A stretch of 64,000 nucleotides of DNA from CALSPH01 sp041690035. Lineage in GTDB: Bacteria > Bacteroidota > Bacteroidia > NS11-12g > UBA955. This document shows positions 18,440 to 27,905 of the stretch, piece by piece. The stretch is taken from positions 1 through 64,000 of the forward strand of contig JBDNFC010000009.1 in the NCBI GenBank assembly GCA_041690035.1, in the 5' to 3' direction. Under the pieces are notes generated by a model. That model worked only from the letters and a program-made list of their open reading frames with translations, was not told the DNA's origin and did not search any database. Position 1 is the stretch's first letter. The number at the start of each line of letters is the position of its first letter. A program made the translations under genes and the position numbers.

Positions 18440-18447
18440 CAAAATTA
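18440..18447 (-). promoter_or_regulatory. Possible -7 element of surE
   Basis: Minus-strand TAATTTTG immediately upstream of the surE start. If used, transcription begins within or next to the start codon. Confidence 0.35.
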
Positions 18448-18594
18448 ACCTTAATTTTAGTGAAATTGCATTATAAAAGCAATAAAAATTCGATTTTATA
18501 ACACGTAATAAAGTTGCCTGAATTAGACGTATATAATACAATGATAATGAAAGCCTTTTTTAGTTTATTTTTGACAAAAAATTGTTAAATAAAA

Positions 18595-19947
18595 ATGACC
18601 AAAGACAAAAAAGTATTTATTTGCAGAAATTGTGGCACAAACTATGCAAAACATCAAGGAAAATGCTATAGCTGTGGTGAATGGAACACCCTTGATGAAG
18701 AAATAGTGAGGCAGGCATCTAAAATAAAACAAATATACACGCCTACCAAAAGGCAGGCAATGCCTATACAAGATGTTGAAATGAGTCAAGAAAGCAGATT
18801 TTATTTTAAAGACTTAGAGATTAATAGGGTATTGGGAGAAGGACTGGTAAAAGGATCTGTAGTGCTTTTGGGAGGAGAACCAGGCATTGGTAAATCAACT
18901 TTATTATTGCAATTGGCATTAAATAATGATTTTAGGATTTTATATATTAGTGGAGAGGAGAGTGAAGCACAAGTAAAAATGCGTGCAGAAAGATTAGGCA
19001 TGACTAATAAAAATTGCTATGTGCTTACTGAAACTTTGTTAGAAAACATTATAGACCAATTTAATGAAATTAGTCCGCAAATAATGGTTATTGATTCTAT
19101 ACAAACACTTTATTCAAGCACCTTAGAAGCAACTCCTGGCAGTGTTTCGCAGGTTAGAGAGTGCACAGCTGCATTAATAAAAATTGCTAAAGATAGCCAA
19201 GTGCCCATTTTTATTGTAGGCCATATAACCAAAGATGGATTAATAGCTGGTCCAAAAGTACTAGAACATATGGTGGATACTGTGCTACATTTTGAAGGTG
19301 ATAGACACCATACTTATAGAATGGTGCGCTCTGTAAAAAACAGATTTGGCGGAGCAAACGAGCTAGGCATCTACGAAATGCATGGAGCAGGACTAAGAGA
19401 AGTGAATAATCCAAGCGAAATTCTTATTTCTCAAAAAGATGATCATTTAGGAGGCATAGCCATTTGCGCTAGTATGGAGGGAATGCGTCCATTATTAATA
19501 GAAGTGCAAGCCCTAGTTAGCAGCGCAGTTTATGGCACACCTCAAAGAAACGGAACTGGCTATGATATGCGTAGGTTAAATATGTTATTGGCTGTTTTAG
19601 AAAAAAGATGTGGTTTTAGGCTTGCAGCACATGATGTTTTTATAAATATAGCTGGTGGTATAAGAACAGAAGATCCAGCGATTGACCTAGCCATTGTTTC
19701 TGCCATATTAAGTAGTTATCAATCTACTCCTTTGCCAGCAAAATCTGTTTTTGCAGGAGAGATAGGGCTTTCTGGAGAAATTAGGGCAGTGAGCAGAATC
19801 GCTCAACGAATTACAGAGGCCGAAAAATTAGGTTTTGAAGAAATCTATATTTCAAAATTTAATAAAATGAATGAACTTACAAAGAGTAAAATCAATGTCC
19901 TCACATTTGGTAAGATTGAAGATGTATTTGCACACTTATTTGGTTAG
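18595..19947 (+). CDS. radA: DNA repair protein RadA (Sms)
   Basis: 450 residues. N-terminal zinc finger with four Cys (CRNCGTNY ... CYSCGEW, residues 10-30), Walker A GGEPGIGKST (about 93-102), the RadA-specific KNRFG motif (about 250-254), and a C-terminal Lon-protease-like domain (about 285-450) whose serine site is non-proteolytic. It is a hexameric motor that promotes branch migration during recombination and repair. Likely single-gene; the DUF58 gene downstream has its own promoter inside the radA 3' end. Confidence 0.96.
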   Translation: MTKDKKVFICRNCGTNYAKHQGKCYSCGEWNTLDEEIVRQASKIKQIYTPTKRQAMPIQDVEMSQESRFYFKDLEINRVLGEGLVKGSVVLLGGEPGIGKSTLLLQLALNNDFRILYISGEESEAQVKMRAERLGMTNKNCYVLTETLLENIIDQFNEISPQIMVIDSIQTLYSSTLEATPGSVSQVRECTAALIKIAKDSQVPIFIVGHITKDGLIAGPKVLEHMVDTVLHFEGDRHHTYRMVRSVKNRFGGANELGIYEMHGAGLREVNNPSEILISQKDDHLGGIAICASMEGMRPLLIEVQALVSSAVYGTPQRNGTGYDMRRLNMLLAVLEKRCGFRLAAHDVFINIAGGIRTEDPAIDLAIVSAILSSYQSTPLPAKSVFAGEIGLSGEIRAVSRIAQRITEAEKLGFEEIYISKFNKMNELTKSKINVLTFGKIEDVFAHLFG

Positions 19948-19971
19948 TCAATATATTTATAACTACATTTG
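19939..19971 (+). promoter_or_regulatory. Promoter of the DUF58 gene
   Basis: TTTG (19939-19942), 21-base spacer, TACATTTG (19964-19971). It lies across the radA stop codon and predicts transcription from about 19978, three bases ahead of ATG 19981. Confidence 0.55.
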
Positions 19972-19980
19972 TTATGCCTT

Positions 19981-20898
19981 ATGAATCAAAATAAAATGCA
20001 GTTAAATGAATTTATCCATCAAAATAAACACTTAGATTTATTTACAAAAAAAGTAGTAGAAGGTTTTCTAACAGGCTTGCATAAAAGTCCATTTCATGGT
20101 TTTTCTGTAGAATTTGCTGAACACAGACAATACAATCAAGGCGAGGACATAAAACATATTGATTGGAAACTATTAAGCAGAACTGACAAACTTTTTATTA
20201 AAAAATATGAAGATGAAACCAACCTAAGGTGTCATATTATTATAGATCAATCTAGCAGCATGTTTTTTCCACAAAAAGAAGTGAGCAAATACCAATATTC
20301 TATAATAGCTGCTGCATGTTTATTGCAAATTATTAAAAAACAAAAAGATGCTTTTAGTGTCAGCTTTTTTAGTGATAAAATAGACCTTTCTACCGCAACA
20401 AAATCTACCGGAAGCCATTTTATAGAGTGTATAAATCTACTTCAAAATAAGCTAAACAAGACAGCAGATAATATAAAAACCAATACAGGTGAAGTACTGC
20501 ATCATATTGCAGAAAAAATAAATAAAAGAGGATTAGTAGTTATTTTTACCGATTTGAATGAATATGCAAATAATCAAGCAGCATTGCTAAAAGGCTTGCA
20601 ACATTTATACTTTAAGAAACATGATATTATTATTTTTAATGCAATTGACAGCAGCCTAGAGCTAGCACTTAATTTTGATGATGTACCCACAAAGTTTATT
20701 GATTCAGAAACCAGTGAATTTATAAAACTAAATCCGAAAGACGTTAGAGCCTCATATAGAGAAAGCGTTGCTGCTTATAGAAATACAATTTTAGAAAAAT
20801 GTAGACAATATAAAATAGATATTTTTGAAGCTGATATCAATAAAGATTTAGAAAATATTATAGCAACATTTATCAGAAAAAGAAGCAAGTATAAGTAA
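19981..20898 (+). CDS. DUF58 / von Willebrand factor A-like protein
   Basis: 305 residues from ATG 19981; the in-frame TTG at 19969 lies within the -7 element and is excluded. ATG 19996 is an alternative. The DUF58 motif GEDIKHIDWKLLSRTDKLFIKKYEDE is near 44-70, followed by a vWA-like domain with IIDQSSSMF (metal-ion-dependent adhesion site DxSxS) near 79-87. Such proteins are normally encoded next to a MoxR AAA ATPase and BatA/BatB; here none is adjacent, so it either works with a MoxR elsewhere or is an orphan. Confidence 0.88.
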   Translation: MNQNKMQLNEFIHQNKHLDLFTKKVVEGFLTGLHKSPFHGFSVEFAEHRQYNQGEDIKHIDWKLLSRTDKLFIKKYEDETNLRCHIIIDQSSSMFFPQKEVSKYQYSIIAAACLLQIIKKQKDAFSVSFFSDKIDLSTATKSTGSHFIECINLLQNKLNKTADNIKTNTGEVLHHIAEKINKRGLVVIFTDLNEYANNQAALLKGLQHLYFKKHDIIIFNAIDSSLELALNFDDVPTKFIDSETSEFIKLNPKDVRASYRESVAAYRNTILEKCRQYKIDIFEADINKDLENIIATFIRKRSKYK

Positions 20899-20911
20899 AA
20901 TATTTTTAATT

Positions 20912-22138
20912 TTATTCGTATTCAAGAAAATACATATCTATTTCTCCCTTATTACTTGCAGCTATTTTTCCGCGATGCCTAAATGGATGGTTATGCTTAA
21001 CTATATCAAACGTAGATTTGCTAATATTTATTTTTCCAGGTTCAGAATTAGCCTCCATTCTGGCTGCAGTATTTACAGTATCACCCCAAATATCAAATAC
21101 GTATTTTTTTACACCCACAATTCCTGCAACTACCGGACCAGAGTTAATTCCTATTCTAATTTCGAACTTACTATTTGCAGTATTAATGTATTTCAAAATA
21201 TCTTTTGCAGCTAAAACGACATTTTCGGCATGCTTTTCATCTTTTATGGGCAATCCTCCAACTGCCAAATAGGCGTCTCCAATTGTTTTTATTTTTTCAA
21301 TACCATACTTTTCCATAATGTTATCAAAAGCAGTAAAATGGCGGTGAATTTCTGCCACTAATTCAGTCGGTTCTAGTTTTTCGCTTACACCTGTAAAGTT
21401 TACAAAATCTGTAAAAAGAACTGTTACATTATCATATTGTTTGGCAGCAGCAGAGCCAGTTTCTTTCAATTCATCTGCAATTTGTGCTGGCAAAATATTT
21501 AATAAAAGTATATCGGTTTTCTCTTTTTCCATTCTTAGTTTTTCATTTGTAATATTTAAATTATTTAAAGCTGTGTTTTTCGCATTTTCAAATACGATAG
21601 CAATCCAAAATAAAATGAGTACTAAACCAATTTCTGTGGTTAAACCAAATGGTTTTCTAAAATTTTCTTGAATCTGATTTGGAAATTCAAAACCATCTAT
21701 ATAAAAATAAAAGAATATAATTTGAATAAGAATTACAAAAAGCAAAGATATAATACTTCCTCTTTTACTCCAAACCATTAATGCTACAATAGGCGTGGAG
21801 GCTAACCATGGAAAAACAACGCTGCTGAAACCTCCTGAATAAAATACTGTAATGGCTATTGAAATACTACAACTTACAAAATAAATAAAGTATAGTATTT
21901 TGATAGCGAAGTTAGCTCTATACCACCATAAACAAATTAAGGTAACGGTTAACAAAAAAAGTTGAGAATAAATACCGCCAGGGTAATTAATAAAATAAGA
22001 AATGCCTATGTAATTGATGTTGAAGTAAGCAATAATTAACATTACACCAACTGTGAGTTTGGCTTTTCTGTGTGTTTCTTCCTCATGCGTTAAGTCTATT
22101 GGAATAAAATAATTGAAGAGTTTACCAAATATATTCAT
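20912..22138 (-). CDS. Membrane adenylate cyclase (class III)
   Basis: 408 residues. Six membrane helices in the first 190 residues, a short linker helix, then a class III cyclase domain (about 215-408). Metal Asp residues are in LFTDFVNFT and IGDAYLAVGG; the purine-selecting Lys (IEKIKTIGD) and Asp (YVFDIWGDTVNTAARM) point to ATP rather than GTP. The Arg that stabilises the transition state is in TAARM. It would make cAMP in response to a membrane signal. Three bases separate it from the next minus-strand gene (stop 22142), so it may be translated as part of a shared transcript. No Crp gene in the window. Confidence 0.9.
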   Translation of the reverse strand: MNIFGKLFNYFIPIDLTHEEETHRKAKLTVGVMLIIAYFNINYIGISYFINYPGGIYSQLFLLTVTLICLWWYRANFAIKILYFIYFVSCSISIAITVFYSGGFSSVVFPWLASTPIVALMVWSKRGSIISLLFVILIQIIFFYFYIDGFEFPNQIQENFRKPFGLTTEIGLVLILFWIAIVFENAKNTALNNLNITNEKLRMEKEKTDILLLNILPAQIADELKETGSAAAKQYDNVTVLFTDFVNFTGVSEKLEPTELVAEIHRHFTAFDNIMEKYGIEKIKTIGDAYLAVGGLPIKDEKHAENVVLAAKDILKYINTANSKFEIRIGINSGPVVAGIVGVKKYVFDIWGDTVNTAARMEANSEPGKINISKSTFDIVKHNHPFRHRGKIAASNKGEIDMYFLEYE

Positions 22139-22141
22139 TGT

Positions 22142-24559
22142 TTATAAGATGTAATATGATATAAAATAAGCTGCAAATATCCACAGTCCAAGCACAATTC
22201 CTAACAATATTATTTTAATGAAGTTTTTATTCATTATTTTTTGAAAGATAAAAGGAAGAGATGCTGCTATTAATCCTTCGCCAACAATAATATACAATGG
22301 TGTGTTAAACAACATTATTTTATAAGGATTGTAATACCACCAATCTGCATATAGGGCGCAAGTTTCAAATAGGGGGATAAAACATGCACCGATAGCAAAT
22401 GCGATTAAAAAAGTTTTAAATTGAGATACTTTTTTAGAAAAGAGCCAAGAAAGATAACCCACCTGAACCAAAATAACAGCCCAAGCAAAAGGCATATAAT
22501 TAGGCGAAGCCCAAATGTGTGTTTCTTCAATAGGATATACTAAAGAAGATATGCCATTTACTAACCAATTATCGGCTATCAGTTCCACAAAGCCGGCAAC
22601 TAAGCCCAATAAAATCAGTTTTTGCAAGAATTTATCCTTATTGGCAAAGGCGAATAAACTAAGAATGCCAAACATTGAAAAAGCCAACCAAAAAGCCGAT
22701 TCATATTTTAAATTATAAATAGCATCTATAATAGCAACCCCAAGCGTAATCAACATTGTGGCAATAATAAACACTTTTTCTTTTTTAGCACCAGGGTCTA
22801 ATTCTCCTTTACCACTAACAAATGCTTTTAAAAGCGCACCAATAAAATACAAAACACCCATTACAACCGTTGCACCCTTTATCCAAAAAGGCACCTTAGC
22901 GCTCCATGGTAATCCTTTTTTATAACGCTGCTTGTCATGCCATTTCATTAAATCAAAACAATAGGGTTCTTCCAATTCCCAAATTTCGCATTGCTCTGCC
23001 GTACTACCAGATTTTTCTATAATACAATTTACAGCCCTTCTTGCAGCTTCATTAGCGCCTTCCATAGTGGCAATGTCTGTATTTGTTCTTACATAATCGC
23101 TCGCAAAAAATAAATTAGGAATATAGCAATCAGCTGTTGGTCTTAGCGGCCAAGTATTTATAGAGTTTACTAATAATGGTTCAATATCATCAAGCTGAGC
23201 ATCATTTAATTCTGAAGTTGGTTTTTCTCTTATATCTCTGTCCAAATAAAAATCTACAATGATTTCATCTTTTAAAATTTCTTTTTCAAAATTTAAGCTC
23301 GCTTTTAATTGTGCCCTCACTTCTTTTTCTACCTCATCTCTTGTGCATTGATGGGCTGGCTTATTGGTAGTGTATTCACCATTGGTAAACCAATCGCTAA
23401 TATCCACGCTCAATACGCCTTTTATATTTTTATCTCCTTTGGTTGTAATATCATAATCTTCCCAAAATTGCACCTGACTAATACAAGTTAAAGCCCACTC
23501 TGTATCACTACAAATTACATGGCCTTTATTAATTTCTATATTTTCAGATAAAAAATATTGTAAGCCACTCATCCAATTTACACTCGTAGATAGTTGTTTA
23601 ATGCAATCTAATGTTTTATCTACTTTAATCATTTCATCCGAAATTAAATCAGCAGCCCTTTCTACTGGCATAGCCATTATATAATAATCGCCAGAAACTT
23701 CTTTAACTTCACCTTCAAAATTTGTTAATGAAACAGATTTTATCGTTTTATCATTATTCAAATTTATTTTACTGGCACTTATTCCCTGCTGAATGACTAC
23801 ATTTTTAGAAACCAAATAATCATTCCATGCATACAGCCATTTTTCGTTTGTGGGGCCATTTAATACTCGGTCGGTATTTACACTTGGGTCTGTTGAACAA
23901 TATAATAATTGAAGAAAAATATCGCCACCAGTTTTTGTGCTTGCCAATTCAGCCTTAGCGGCCACTAACGTTCTTGTTAATCCCTCCACTAATAAATGCT
24001 GATAATCTACAGAAAATCTATCTGCTTGCAAATACTCCCACCAGCCTAATCGTTCATAGTCATTTTCTCTTCTTGTTTTAGAACTTGTCATTAATTGCCA
24101 AACCCTTTCAGCAAAAAAATGAACCTCTTCAGAACTTAATCCGCTATCAACTCCATGTAGATCTTTAATAATAAGTTCTATATCTGCAAGAGTTTTGGGA
24201 AAAGAAGCAGGTGTAACTATTGGTGCCTTGCCGTATCTTGCCACCATAATTCTAGATGTAGAGGTAAGATTATTATAAACACTTTACATTTTTCCATTTT
24301 TATCAAATGGAATGCGTTTCATTGTATCGGTAATATGCTTATAAAAACCAGGAAAAAATCTAAATCCATGCTCACCAGGCAAAGGGTTTTGATACTTATG
24401 CTCATGGTTATAATTAATACTTCGAGCCTTGCCACCTAAATAAGATGGGTTTCGTTCGTAAACTTCTACAGCAAAGCCTCTTTCAATCAGTTCGTGGGCT
24501 GCGCTGAGTCCTGCAACACCACCGCCAATAATGACAACTTTTTTCTTTAAATCTCCCAT
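22142..24559 (-). pseudogene. FAD-dependent amine-oxidase/desaturase-like protein fused to a membrane domain, interrupted by one in-frame TAA
   Basis: One continuous frame of 806 codons broken only by TAA at 24286-24284 (codon 92). Before it: VVIIGGGVAGLSAAHEL (dinucleotide-binding) and HGFRFFPGFYKHI. After it the same frame continues SVYNNLTSTSRIMVARYGKA, which reads as the expected continuation. Residues about 105-535 carry the oxidoreductase body, including an FAD-contact segment ATMEGANEAARRAV near 480. Residues about 555-805 form seven or so membrane helices with FETCALYADWWYY. The family resembles hydroxysqualene dehydroxylase/phytoene desaturase enzymes, so a terpenoid or carotenoid substrate is possible. 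Alternatives to a true pseudogene: assembly error, or a split protein restarting at ATG 24247. Confidence 0.75.
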
Positions 24560-24580
24560 TATTTAATTAAAAATATTTGT

Positions 24581-24588
24581 CAAATATA
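24581..24588 (-). promoter_or_regulatory. Possible -7 element for the FAD oxidoreductase gene
   Basis: Minus-strand TATATTTG, 22 bases before the ATG at 24559. The remaining 24589-24851 is AT-rich and holds no other feature I can identify. Confidence 0.4.
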
Positions 24589-24851
24589 ACCATTATTCAA
24601 AATTATACACTATTGTGATAAATTTAATTAATTGGATTTACCATAACATTATTAGAATAAAAAAAAGAAATAACAATAGTATTGAAATTAATTATTTGCA
24701 TTATTCCGTTTCAATAAAACAATTAAAATGAATACAATTATAAATTTATAGCAATATCCATAAAATAAACACCTTATAATTTAAACAAAATAGTTATTAA
24801 AAAATGGAACTGAAATTTAAATAATAATTGGGAAATTAGCGCAATTTAGGG

Positions 24852-26177
24852 CTATTTCAATTTAACTTTTTGATAAATAAAATTCCCAATACTATCACCC
24901 ATTTTTCTTCCATTTGTAATCGCTGGCATAAAATGTATGCCTCCATAAAGCCTGCTAATACAAGCTTCAGACGCAGCAGACTTAAAGCTAGTGAAACTTC
25001 GTGGGGCATTGCCAAAAGGCAATTCTGTAGAATCTGTATAAGCAAAATTGTCTCCAAAGTGATAAGTGAGCAAAGTAGTTAAACAACCCGAAACTACACT
25101 ATGACCGCTTGGATACTCTGGAAAAGGGGGTGTTTGCAAAATAGGATTCCAATTTTCATTAATATGTCTTCGTATGACTGTTTCTGGTCTAATGTAATTG
25201 CTTCTGTACTTTTCATCCCAGCAAGCAATAAATGCATCATGCATTCCAATTGATATCATCGTAAAAGCTTCAGCTTGGCTTTCTAAGGTTGCATTGGTTA
25301 ACCTAAGTGCTGTGCGCGTTATACCCATCCAATGCCCGGCAGGCGAAGGTTTTTCTGTAGAATACATCATGTGGCCAATGTGGTGTGAAACATTTGGATT
25401 ATCATCCCAAAATCGTGCAATAGCAATTTTTTCTGGAGTACTATCAGACACAGCTTGGTAAACAAATTTTGCTTCTTTCATAAATTGAGAATTAGCCGAA
25501 ATATCAAATTTTGTTGGCCTATCGGGTTTAAAAGCATCTGCAGTTGGGATAACAAATGGACGTATTCTATGCCAATTTGGTTCAATAGCTCTGGCAAAAT
25601 CTGGGGGGGTGCACTCCCAACAGTCTTCAGTTTTTAGCGGTTGGTATTGGTCAAAATTTCTGCTTTCTCTAAAAGTATCTCTACTAGCCCATTCTAAAAT
25701 ATCCGAGCCTACTTTTTCGCCAAAAGCTATAGAGGCTTCAAAACTATTTTTTGGCAATACCTGTTTGTAAAAATCTTTTTTTCTGATGTAAAAAGAATCT
25801 AACATAAACTCAGAATAAGTAACCTTTATTGCTACTTTAATAAATGCGGCCATAGCAGCCAAGTCAGCATTTACCAATGTAGTATCGCATTTTTCCGTTT
25901 CTGGCATATCATTTAGCTGTCCTGCCAAAGATTTATGATTTTTAAAAAAAGGAAGTAATGCTTGATATGCTGCAATATTAGAATATGCATAATTTCTAGC
26001 TGCAACTGGTGGGGAAAATTTATCCCTCATCATGGCTAATCGCAAGCTCTCATTACATTCTTGAAGAATGTCTTTATTTATAATTTTTTTGAATTCTTTT
26101 GAACCTTTATCTCCATTACAAGCAAGCAATATTATACAAGAAAACGCAAATCCAATTAAATATTTTTGCTTTTTCAT
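24852..26177 (-). CDS. Vanadium-haloperoxidase / PAP2-family lipoprotein
   Basis: 441 residues from ATG 26177; GTG 26186 is in frame but gives no better signal. Lipoprotein signal MKKQKYLIGFAFSCIILLAC with lipobox LLAC. The C-terminal half has the PAP2/haloperoxidase motifs: RPETVIRRH (near 330), PEYPSGHSVVSG (near 358) and SRLYGGIHFMPA (near 408), supplying the Arg and His residues that bind phosphate or vanadate. Function could be acid phosphatase or halide oxidation; the sequence does not decide. Membrane-anchored, outside the cytoplasm. Starts 9 bases after the stop of a conserved-looking small ORF, probably the same transcript. Confidence 0.88.
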   Translation of the reverse strand: MKKQKYLIGFAFSCIILLACNGDKGSKEFKKIINKDILQECNESLRLAMMRDKFSPPVAARNYAYSNIAAYQALLPFFKNHKSLAGQLNDMPETEKCDTTLVNADLAAMAAFIKVAIKVTYSEFMLDSFYIRKKDFYKQVLPKNSFEASIAFGEKVGSDILEWASRDTFRESRNFDQYQPLKTEDCWECTPPDFARAIEPNWHRIRPFVIPTADAFKPDRPTKFDISANSQFMKEAKFVYQAVSDSTPEKIAIARFWDDNPNVSHHIGHMMYSTEKPSPAGHWMGITRTALRLTNATLESQAEAFTMISIGMHDAFIACWDEKYRSNYIRPETVIRRHINENWNPILQTPPFPEYPSGHSVVSGCLTTLLTYHFGDNFAYTDSTELPFGNAPRSFTSFKSAASEACISRLYGGIHFMPAITNGRKMGDSIGNFIYQKVKLK

Positions 26178-26186
26178 AAATAACAC

Positions 26187-26333
26187 CTATTGATCTTCTA
26201 GAATGATTCCTGATTCACCTTTATAAGGCGATTTTTGAGTCATTTTAGCATTATTGATAACCAAATTTTGCTTTCGAACTCTTGATCTAGTTTTTAATCT
26301 TCTTTCTTTTCTTTGTAAAACGGTTACTGTCAT
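26187..26333 (-). CDS. Small basic protein, 48 residues
   Basis: ATG 26333 to TAG 26187. Sequence starts MTVTVLQRKERRLKTRSRVR and ends in an acidic tail (GIILEDQ): strongly basic N-terminus, polar middle. The opening V-x-V-L-Q-R-K-x-R resembles small basic proteins I associate with Bacteroidota genomes; function unknown. Supported by a TAnnTTTG -7 element 28 bases upstream and by close spacing to the haloperoxidase-like gene. No signal peptide. Confidence 0.6.
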   Translation of the reverse strand: MTVTVLQRKERRLKTRSRVRKQNLVINNAKMTQKSPYKGESGIILEDQ

Positions 26334-26361
26334 GATTAATAGTTTTTAAATTTTAGAGGTG

Positions 26362-26369
26362 CAAAAATA
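26362..26369 (-). promoter_or_regulatory. -7 element of the 48-residue ORF / haloperoxidase unit
   Basis: Minus-strand TATTTTTG followed by CA; predicts a start near 26355, 22 bases ahead of ATG 26333. Confidence 0.45.
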
Positions 26370-26392
26370 ATTCTTTTTTATGGAATAAAAAA

Positions 26393-26932
26393 TTATAGTT
26401 CATGTTTTAAAGAAATCTCTCCTGTTTCTATGATGTTGCTTTGGTTTAAACTTCGATCTATAAGGATAAATTTTAGTTTTATCTTTCGGTGAGAGAAAAA
26501 AGGGGTTGGCCTTGCTCTTACAAATGTTTGAATATTTCCTTTTAAAGATTTGTATTTCCCTTTAGGAGTTACATTTTCTATGCGTTGATATAAAAATAAG
26601 GAATCTTCACTACCTTCTATCCAATTATTACTCGCATCTTGATAACTTAATATTACCCTAAGATTAGAAAAATAGGGTTCACCAAACCTAAAAGGGCTTT
26701 GGGTATCGCTATTGCCTAATCCCAAATCGCCATCACCATCGGTAAAGCTTAAATTATATTTTATTACACTGTCTATGCCGAAACTATCTTTAAGTTGGCT
26801 TAATTCCAATAATTTTATTACTGGGGTTTTTGGCACATTGTATTCTACAGGTTTGCATTTGCTTAGTAATAAAAAAGTTAATACTGATGCTATTAATAAA
26901 TAAATAGTATTTTTGTAACCAAAATTTTTCAT
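26393..26932 (-). CDS. Hypothetical lipoprotein, 179 residues
   Basis: Starts at ATG 26932, preceded by the Shine-Dalgarno-like AGAGGAG eight bases upstream, unusual for this phylum. Lipoprotein signal ending YLLIASVLTFLLLSKC. The mature part has a Ca-binding-like FTDGDGDLGLGN near 83-94 and a beta-rich remainder with SHRKIKLKFILIDRSLNQSN. The D-G-D-G-D-L-G pattern is common in Bacteroidota surface lipoproteins with an immunoglobulin-like fold. Family not named. Its start codon shares CATG with the divergent LuxE-like gene. Confidence 0.75.
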   Translation of the reverse strand: MKNFGYKNTIYLLIASVLTFLLLSKCKPVEYNVPKTPVIKLLELSQLKDSFGIDSVIKYNLSFTDGDGDLGLGNSDTQSPFRFGEPYFSNLRVILSYQDASNNWIEGSEDSLFLYQRIENVTPKGKYKSLKGNIQTFVRARPTPFFSHRKIKLKFILIDRSLNQSNIIETGEISLKHEL

Positions 26933-27905
26933 GAATTTTACTCCTCTTTTAAAAGAATGCAATAACGGAAATTTTAATGAAATTTCAATGAGAATTTTTC
27001 ATTTTCAGGCAAATAATTGTATTGTGCTAAAAAAATACCTCTGCTATTTGAATATCGATGTATCAAAAATAAAAAAAATTGAAGATATAGTATTTCTGCC
27101 AATATCATTTTTTAAAACCAATCAAATAAAAAGCATTGACAATACGGTGGAAACAACTTTTATGAGCAGTGGAACAGGCGGAAACAGGTCAAAACATGCG
27201 GTTTTTAGTTTAGGGTTATACGAATTTGCCTTTCTAAAATCGTTCGAAAACTTTTTTAGTTCACCAACGCATTATTGCCATTTGGCACTTTTACCTAATT
27301 ATGTAGCCCAAGGCCATTCCAGTTTAGTGTATATGGTAAATAATTTTATTACCAAAAGCCCGTATGTCAATAGTCAATTTATACTTGATGATTTTGATGA
27401 ATTAAAACGTGTTTTGATTTATAATAAACAAAATGCTATCCCTACAATACTATGGGGTGTAAGTTTTAGTTTATTAGATTTTATAGAAGAAAATACAATT
27501 GAATTTCCTAACCTTATTGTTATAGAAACTGGAGGTATGAAAGGAAAACGAAAAGAAATTATACGCAAAGAGCTTCATACTAAACTCAAAAATGGCTTTA
27601 AAGGGGCAACGATTTGTTCAGAATACGGCATGACAGAATTGTTATCTCAAAGCTATTTTATGCCCGAAAATGATTGTTTTAAACCGAGCCCTTTACAAAA
27701 AATATTGATAAGAGATATTAATGACCCTTTTAAAATTTTAGGCAGAAATAAGCATGGCGCTATAAATGTTATAGATCTTGCAAATTGGCAAAGTTGCAGT
27801 TTTATAGCAACAGAAGATCTCGGTATAAAAAAAGAAAATGGATTTGATATTTTAGGCAGAATGGATTTGGCAGAAAACCGTGGCTGCAATTTACTTTTTA
27901 GTTAG
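26931..27905 (+). CDS. LuxE-family acyl-protein synthetase-like protein
   Basis: 324 residues. FMSSGTGGNRSKH (about 80-92) matches the S-S-G-T-T/S-G phosphate loop of adenylate-forming enzymes, and ICSEYGMTELLSQSYF (about 225-240) the Y-G-M-T-E motif. Similarity is to LuxE and PaaK-type acyl ligases. It activates a carboxylic acid as acyl-AMP and passes it to a protein or CoA; the substrate is unknown. Its stop overlaps that of the FAH-family gene on the other strand by four bases. No luciferase or reductase genes nearby, so bioluminescence is not implied. Confidence 0.85.
   Translation: MNFTPLLKECNNGNFNEISMRIFHFQANNCIVLKKYLCYLNIDVSKIKKIEDIVFLPISFFKTNQIKSIDNTVETTFMSSGTGGNRSKHAVFSLGLYEFAFLKSFENFFSSPTHYCHLALLPNYVAQGHSSLVYMVNNFITKSPYVNSQFILDDFDELKRVLIYNKQNAIPTILWGVSFSLLDFIEENTIEFPNLIVIETGGMKGKRKEIIRKELHTKLKNGFKGATICSEYGMTELLSQSYFMPENDCFKPSPLQKILIRDINDPFKILGRNKHGAINVIDLANWQSCSFIATEDLGIKKENGFDILGRMDLAENRGCNLLFS

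Noticed and set aside
26931..27905. Bioluminescence locus because of LuxE similarity
   Set aside because: No luciferase or fatty-acid reductase genes nearby; LuxE-like proteins are widespread.
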